Origin: Scytalidium lignicola
Taxonomy: Eukaryota > Ascomycota > Leotiomycetes
Direction: 5' to 3'
NCBI GenBank assembly: GCA_002812745.2
Contig: NCSJ02000078.1
Location: forward strand, 62,001-126,000
DNA length: 64,000 nucleotides
Of this stretch, positions 59,017 through 64,000 are shown one piece after another. The position numbers and the translations under genes are program-made. The notes beneath the pieces are model-generated. The model searched no databases. It was not told the DNA's origin and saw nothing but the letters and a program-made list of their open reading frames with translations. How positions within the stretch are numbered: the first letter of the stretch is position 1; each line of letters begins with the position of its first letter.

Positions 59017-60133
59017 TCTCATCTCGGAAGATGTTGGATGGGAGACAGTAATGGCGCTGATATCGAACACCGGTTCATGCAATATTGTGACACTGTTCAC
59101 GAAATACCTTGACCCAATTTGGATAACTCCACACAGTCGGATAACATGTCTCCCACAATTATCATTTGAGCTGACAATAGTTCGTACTTAAGGTATCTGG
59201 TTTGCAATGAGTCAGCCATTTGCTATATTCCATTGAGTCAGGATCACTACCAGACAATAATGCAAGCAGGGTTTCGGCTCTTTCTGTCAATTAGGAAAGG
59301 AGGAATATTCTATTAAACTGACGTGGGTTGGGCCAAACTTATAGTCGGATGAGGGGGGGGTGCGCATGGTGGGGTAACTCACCTACCGTGGATGAGTAAC
59401 ACACCATCACCTCCAGCCGATGTCGCTATTACTCAGGATTGTCCATAATAATACGCCCTTAGGAAGTGATACGTTTTGTACTATTGGACCTTGGATCATT
59501 GATTTGCTCCGTCCTTACCTGATTGGATAATAGGAAATCCCGGTTCTCAATATTGCTCCAGAGGGAATTTAGGAACCACTCAAAACACAGCCAAATGTGG
59601 GAACGTATTCGATCCTCCCACCCCTACGTATAAAATTGACAAGCAAATATTCACCATCCCCTGTACATGAATCCCATTCCCGGCGGTCCGCCGTAATAAG
59701 AGCACGTCATCAGAAGTAGGAGCTGCAGCAATGATTATTAACACCCCGCTGCTAACTTTTGGTGCGAGTGGTATGACACTTCCGGGTGGTCTACCAGCTC
59801 CTCGAGCCTGCACGACTCCTTAGTGCAGCGTCTCTAATAAAGTATAGCAGGCTCTTAATTTGACAATTGATGTGGTCTAATGACTCTATTTATGTGAACA
59901 ATTTACTTATGTCACGTGTGTTCGCGTTTCACATTCCGCGGGAATGAATTGAACGCGTCAGAACATCTCGCATATCTATATTGGATCATCCTCAATTATA
60001 GCGGCCGTACTCCGTACCTCGCAAACCCCATCGAAAGGAGTGCGCATATACCAGACGTCAACTATTCACCTCAAATAAAGATTAACTACAATTAATTATC
60101 TTGAATACTGCCAATATTTGCTCGGTGTTAACT
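59017..60133. other. THI4 / APN1 divergent upstream region
   Basis: About 1.1 kb between the riboswitch and the APN1 start. It includes a G run near 59353-59360. A 77-codon minus-strand open frame (59580-59813) starts with GTG and has a weak Nudix-like look (VLLLRRTAGNG) but no Nudix box. No gene is claimed. Confidence 0.45.
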
Positions 60134-61651
60134 ATGGGTAAGGCTGTTGCGACCCTAAAGAAGAAATCGCAGCAGAGGGTAGTCGAGAAAAGGGCAGTAG
60201 AAGAGAAGGAAGTTCTTACTCCCAAGAAATCCCCGAAAGGGCGAAAAGCCAAAGTAGAGGACGTGCAAGAGGATAAGGTAGAAGTAAAATTGGAAGTCGC
60301 AGTTGCAGAAGAGTCACCTAAAGGAATTAAAAAGCCTCGAGGAAAACGCAAGACAAAAGCCGAAACCACGGAGGATGACAATGATCAGGAAGATCTAGTG
60401 GATGATAAACCTAAGAAAAAGCGAAAGACAAAGGAAGAGAAAGAAGCCGAAGCAATGCCACTTGCTGTGCGAACACTGATTAAGTCGTTGAAGAAGCCCA
60501 TGTATATAGGGGCTCACATCAGTGCAGCTGGAGGTAACTACCTATTCATATATACCGTGCATCTTATCGAGTTAGTTACTAACATCTTTTCAATAGGTGT
60601 ACATAACTCTATAAACAATGCGCTACATATTGGTGGAAATTCCTTTGCCCTCTTTCTCAAGTCACAACGGAAATGGGTCAGCCCACCTCTTGCCTCAGAG
60701 GGACGAGATCAGTTCAAAGCTTTATGTGTAGAGCATAATTATGATGCCACCAAACATGTTGTGCCTCATGGTTCGTATCTTGTCAACCTTGCACAGGCAG
60801 ACCCGGAAAAGGCAGCCCAAGCATACGACTGTTTTCTTGAAGATCTGAAGCGGTGTGAAGCTCTTGGTATCAGACTGTACAACTTCCATCCTGGTAGTAC
60901 TGGTCCGCACCCTCGATCGGAGGCGATTAGGCGGATTGCAATGAATTTAAACAAGGCTCATCAGGCTACAAAATCTGTGGTTACTCTGCTGGAAAATATG
61001 GCAGGCGCGGGCAACATCATTGGATCGAAATTCGAGGACTTACGTGATATTATCGATTTGGTGGATGACAAGTCTAGGGTCGGAGTATGCATTGATACAT
61101 GCCATACCTTTGCTGCTGGATATGATTTGCGATCGCCCGAGAACTTCCAGAAAACATTAGACAGCTTTTCAGATATTGTTGGCATGTCGTATTTAAAAGC
61201 ACTTCATTTAAATGACAGTAAAGCACCATTGTCATCAAATAGGGATTTGCATGCCAATATTGGCACTGGCTTCCTTGGACTTAGAGCGTTTCACAATGTT
61301 ATGAACTTTGAGCCCTTCCAGGGCTTACCCATGGTACTTGAAACGCCTATTGAGAGGAAAGGTTCTGATGGCAAGATAATTGAGGATAAAGGGGTTTGGG
61401 CAACAGAAATAAAGTTATTAGAGAGCCTTATCGGTACGGACATAGAATCAGATGAGTTTAAGAAGGAGGAACAAAGATTGCAGGACCTCGGGGCAGAGGA
61501 GAGAAAAAAATTCCAGGGACAGGTGGACAAGAAGATACAGAAAACTCTTGACGCTTTGTTCAAGAGTCCAGCAAAAAAACAAGGGAAGAGGGCTAAGGGT
61601 AGTGCAGAGGACTCCGATGCCGCTGATGATGATGAAGGATGCAACCATTGA
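60134..61651 (+). CDS. APN1: AP endonuclease, endonuclease IV family
   Basis: Exons are 60134-60533 and 60597-61651, giving 484 residues. The intron (60534-60596, 63 bp) is a stop-free multiple of three; removing it gives IGAHISAAGGVHNSINNAL, the correct family sequence. The first 120 residues are a Lys-rich, disordered extension with likely nuclear signals (KPRGKRKTK, KPKKKRKTKEEK). The zinc-dependent TIM-barrel core follows: FLKSQRKWVSPPL, LVNLAQADPEK, YNFHPGST, LLENMAGAGNIIG, GVCIDTCHTFAAGYDL, ALHLNDSK and HANIGTGFLG. It cuts DNA at abasic sites in base-excision repair. A basic C-terminal tail may target nucleus or mitochondria. The start at 60134 is the first ATG in frame. Confidence 0.94.
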   Translation: MGKAVATLKKKSQQRVVEKRAVEEKEVLTPKKSPKGRKAKVEDVQEDKVEVKLEVAVAEESPKGIKKPRGKRKTKAETTEDDNDQEDLVDDKPKKKRKTKEEKEAEAMPLAVRTLIKSLKKPMYIGAHISAAGGNYLFIYTVHLIELVTNIFSIGVHNSINNALHIGGNSFALFLKSQRKWVSPPLASEGRDQFKALCVEHNYDATKHVVPHGSYLVNLAQADPEKAAQAYDCFLEDLKRCEALGIRLYNFHPGSTGPHPRSEAIRRIAMNLNKAHQATKSVVTLLENMAGAGNIIGSKFEDLRDIIDLVDDKSRVGVCIDTCHTFAAGYDLRSPENFQKTLDSFSDIVGMSYLKALHLNDSKAPLSSNRDLHANIGTGFLGLRAFHNVMNFEPFQGLPMVLETPIERKGSDGKIIEDKGVWATEIKLLESLIGTDIESDEFKKEEQRLQDLGAEERKKFQGQVDKKIQKTLDALFKSPAKKQGKRAKGSAEDSDAADDDEGCNH

Positions 61652-62855
61652 CATACTTCCTTGTTAATCAAGGTGTTTGGGGGGAGAAAACGCCTACCAC
61701 GCCCGAGCATGGTCGTATTTGACAGCAAAGGGCAGGTCGCGCAAGCAGGATTTCGGGCCCTGCCAAATGTAGGAAAGATGGGTCGAACATAGTGTATCCG
61801 GTATCCACATAAATGGAAATTCCCTCCCAAAGCCATCCAATATATGCGGCAATGACGCAGAAGAGTTGCACAAACATAAAGAACAACGCAGCATCCTAAG
61901 ACTCTACACGCCATAGTCTGATAATTCTCTGTCTCTGTACCTTCATGTACTCCATTCGTCCAAGCAATTCTATGAGACTTGAGGGTTATACCACTGACAA
62001 ACAATATGATGCCACTCAGTGCTTCTCTAGTATGACCAGAGTGGCTTGGGCTGCGTAGGGTTGCTGAATCTTTTACTAATAACAGCAGATGCTGACTTTG
62101 ACCAGCTGTGCTTGATTTTTATGGGTAATTTTTCCTAATGTCTTAACAGCCAAGAACTGTGGACTCAGTATTATACCTCACCAATTTGTCCTTGTACAAC
62201 CAATTTCTCAACCTTCTGAGTCTATTTTTAAGATCTCGCTTTAATAGAAAGGCTCTGCCACTTATAACACATCTACTTGATTCCACCGTTTTCTAGAATC
62301 CCCGGTTTTAATGAATTGGGTCATTAAGCACATGGCATGCCCTTTCACTGCCCCTCCAGAAAGGAAATGTTTTGAGATGGTAGGTGTATCTGCCTTTGGA
62401 CCAGATGAGGAGTAAGACGTTGTGTATGCATGTTTTATGGTCTCACAGCCTCATCCGGAGCATCCTGATCCAATAGGAGGCTCCCCATTTGTCCTAAATC
62501 CTAATGTTCTGCAACCACCCGCAAGGCTATTTTTTACTTCGTAGGCAGCGGATCACCTGCACAGCAGTGTTACGTTGTTGCGAGGAGTTAATAGCCTTTA
62601 GGGACTTAGCTCAGACGACCCCCAAATGCCCCTGATTGAAAAATAGAACCGTATTCACGGAGACCAGAAGTACGAATCCTACTCCGTGTTGTATGCTTCG
62701 GGTTCCAGATATTATTTATATTTCAGCCGGGTGCTCTGCCACTTCATTCTGATATGGATTTGAAACAAGCCTAGTTCTACCTTATTTTTATTTTTATCAT
62801 TTTGAATATATTCAGTTTCAATATTTTTGAACAACATTCCTAGAAGTCCCTGGCT
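61652..62855. other. Region between APN1 and the His-rich protein gene
   Basis: About 1.2 kb with no convincing gene. Minus-strand open frames overlapping the APN1 end look like shadows. The last 60 bases are AT-rich and may be the promoter and leader of the next gene. Confidence 0.45.
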
Positions 62856-63672
62856 ATGAATTTTGGTGGTCATTATAACCCAGCATCGTCAGCTTCCTTA
62901 TACTCGAGAACTACACTTCCAGGGGCTAGTGACATGAGACATCCTTGTCACCATGACCATAACCATGGTCACACTCACTCTCATATCTCTCATATTCATG
63001 GTCAAGACTACGTCTCTAGAAGGCACCATTCAGGCTTCAATGTACCTAGGTCTTTGTCGGCAGCAGGTAGCTGTTGTGAGCACCATAGCTGCGCTTCTCA
63101 GGACTATTCCCAGGAAGGTGACCTTCGACAGTGAGTGGATACTCTAATTATAATAATAATAGTCCCAGACATACTTACTGGACTATCTGGACAGGATCAA
63201 TAGCACTAATATGGTGGCACAACTAGCAAATTCTAGAGTTGACTACCTCTCGCCGTATAGTCAAATCCAGCCCAAGCTGCAGCTGGATGGTCGATACCCT
63301 AGAGACTTTGAAACACCTAAATCAATTGAGGAATTCAGATATATGGATGGTGTGATCTCTTCCTACCCTGTGCTCTTTCCCCCAAACTTTGTTTCTGTCG
63401 TTATGGACGGCCAAGCTGATGTTTACTTTATAGGGCATACTCTCGATCGCATCTTACGCGATTACAGATTGCAAAGTGATATAACATCCTCGCGGCGACT
63501 AAGATGTGGTGGAGGAGCGGATTTACTACTCCTTCCAAGTTCTGGAAGAGCCCATAAATTACATGCACTCCTCGAGTTCTTAGGAGTTGAGAGGTACGGC
63601 GAAACAGAAAACTTTGAACTATCCGAAACTCATACCACTTGTGGAGGTCAACGAAGGGGGTTCTATGGCTAA
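62856..63672 (+). CDS. Unknown protein with His-rich N-terminus
   Basis: Exons are 62856-63130 and 63195-63672, giving 250 residues; the intron (63131-63194) starts gtgagt and ends tggacag, joining DLRQ to INSTNMVAQLANSR. Residues about 28-50 carry a dense histidine cluster (HPCHHDHNHGHTHSH, then HIHGQD) followed by CCEHHSC near residue 73, which could bind metal ions. The C-terminal half is a mixed region (YLSPYSQIQPKLQLDGRYPR, YPVLFPPNFVSVVMDGQADV, GHTLDRILRDYRLQ) without a signal peptide or membrane helix. I recognise no family. The coding signal is supported by the clean splice and frame; the function is unknown. Confidence 0.65.
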
Positions 63673-64000
63673 TGCCCCATGGAGGGGGCTTACTTCACAG
63701 GGGGGTTTGACTTGTATAGTTTGATGGTGCAAGAGAAGGAATTCATCATACTTGAACCTCTTTAGCAGTGTTGATCCAAAGATTTTTCATTATTTCGGAG
63801 TTGGTTGATTGATACCCATGTGGTCCAGTCATTCTCAGCCATCCACACTATATGGCTTGTTACGAGTTATGGTTGTATAAGTGCTACTATTTAGAAATAT
63901 TCTGCTAGGATCACCGTGTTAGAGTGCCATTAACTGATATATAACTAAATACGTGCATTGAGAAAATGGAGTTTGCAAACAACTGCTCCTCCGCTATCTG
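63673..64000. other. Terminal intergenic stretch
   Basis: The last 330 bases of the window lie downstream of the His-rich protein gene and show no coding or structural signal. Confidence 0.5.

Noticed and set aside
59580..59813. Weakly Nudix-like 77-codon frame
   Set aside because: Starts with GTG, lacks a Nudix box and continues into no further exon.
61291..62004. 237-codon minus-strand frame over the APN1 end
   Set aside because: Antisense to the conserved APN1 C-terminal coding sequence.
62600..62700. tRNA-like words (TTAGCTCAG, TACGAATCCTA)
   Set aside because: The arms do not pair into a cloverleaf and there is no acceptor stem.

Overview
This window is nuclear DNA of a filamentous ascomycete (Pezizomycotina; a leotiomycete-like species would fit but is not proven). 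The reasons are: short introns of about 50-100 bp with GT...ctaac...AG signals, nuclear tRNA genes with introns next to the anticodon, a fungal Zn2Cys6 regulator, a fungal-type hexokinase start (MVGLGPRKPPSRKG), VTC4, RMT2, and a eukaryotic TPP riboswitch in the leader of THI4. I see no operons, phage, plasmid or CRISPR.

Layout. 1-4.6 kb: the 3' end of a Zn2Cys6 transcription factor, a short-chain dehydrogenase and a secreted GPI-type protein. 4.6-9.1 kb: an AT-rich, gene-poor island holding a decayed fungal protein-kinase-like gene with a small coding minisatellite. 9.1-41.5 kb: a dense housekeeping block containing the pseudouridine-catabolism fusion enzyme, cohesin RAD21, Golgi Ca/Mn pump PMR1, COG4, arginine methyltransferase RMT2, hexokinase, OST1 (ribophorin I), polyphosphate polymerase VTC4, MCM4, coatomer zeta, SUA5, tRNA-Tyr, a small Cys-rich protein and a pyroglutamyl-peptidase-like protein. 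41.5-47 kb: a small secreted protein and an Old Yellow Enzyme. 47-55.6 kb: a neutral amino-acid permease, a 3.3 kb intergenic region full of TACTGTA/TACAGTA words, and POL5. 55.6-64 kb: a broken unidentified gene, tRNA-Pro, THI4 with its riboswitch, AP endonuclease APN1 and an unrecognised His-rich protein.

Shared functions. PMR1, COG4 and coatomer zeta serve the Golgi and OST1 serves ER glycosylation. RAD21, MCM4, POL5 and APN1 serve chromosomes and DNA. SUA5 and the tRNA genes serve translation. THI4, hexokinase and the pseudouridine enzyme are metabolic. MCM4 and RAD21 both carry G1/S-type promoter words.

Gene models were built by splicing exons by eye and checking that the reading frame closed. 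Eleven single Ns, nearly all beside homopolymers or short repeats, mark assembly uncertainty; two of them break coding frames (VTC4 and the OYE gene). No clearly new multi-gene system was found. The most notable items are the THI4 riboswitch, the TACTGTA cluster, the CGG-N10-CCG/TCGCCGA promoter cluster, and the unclassified His-rich and secreted proteins.
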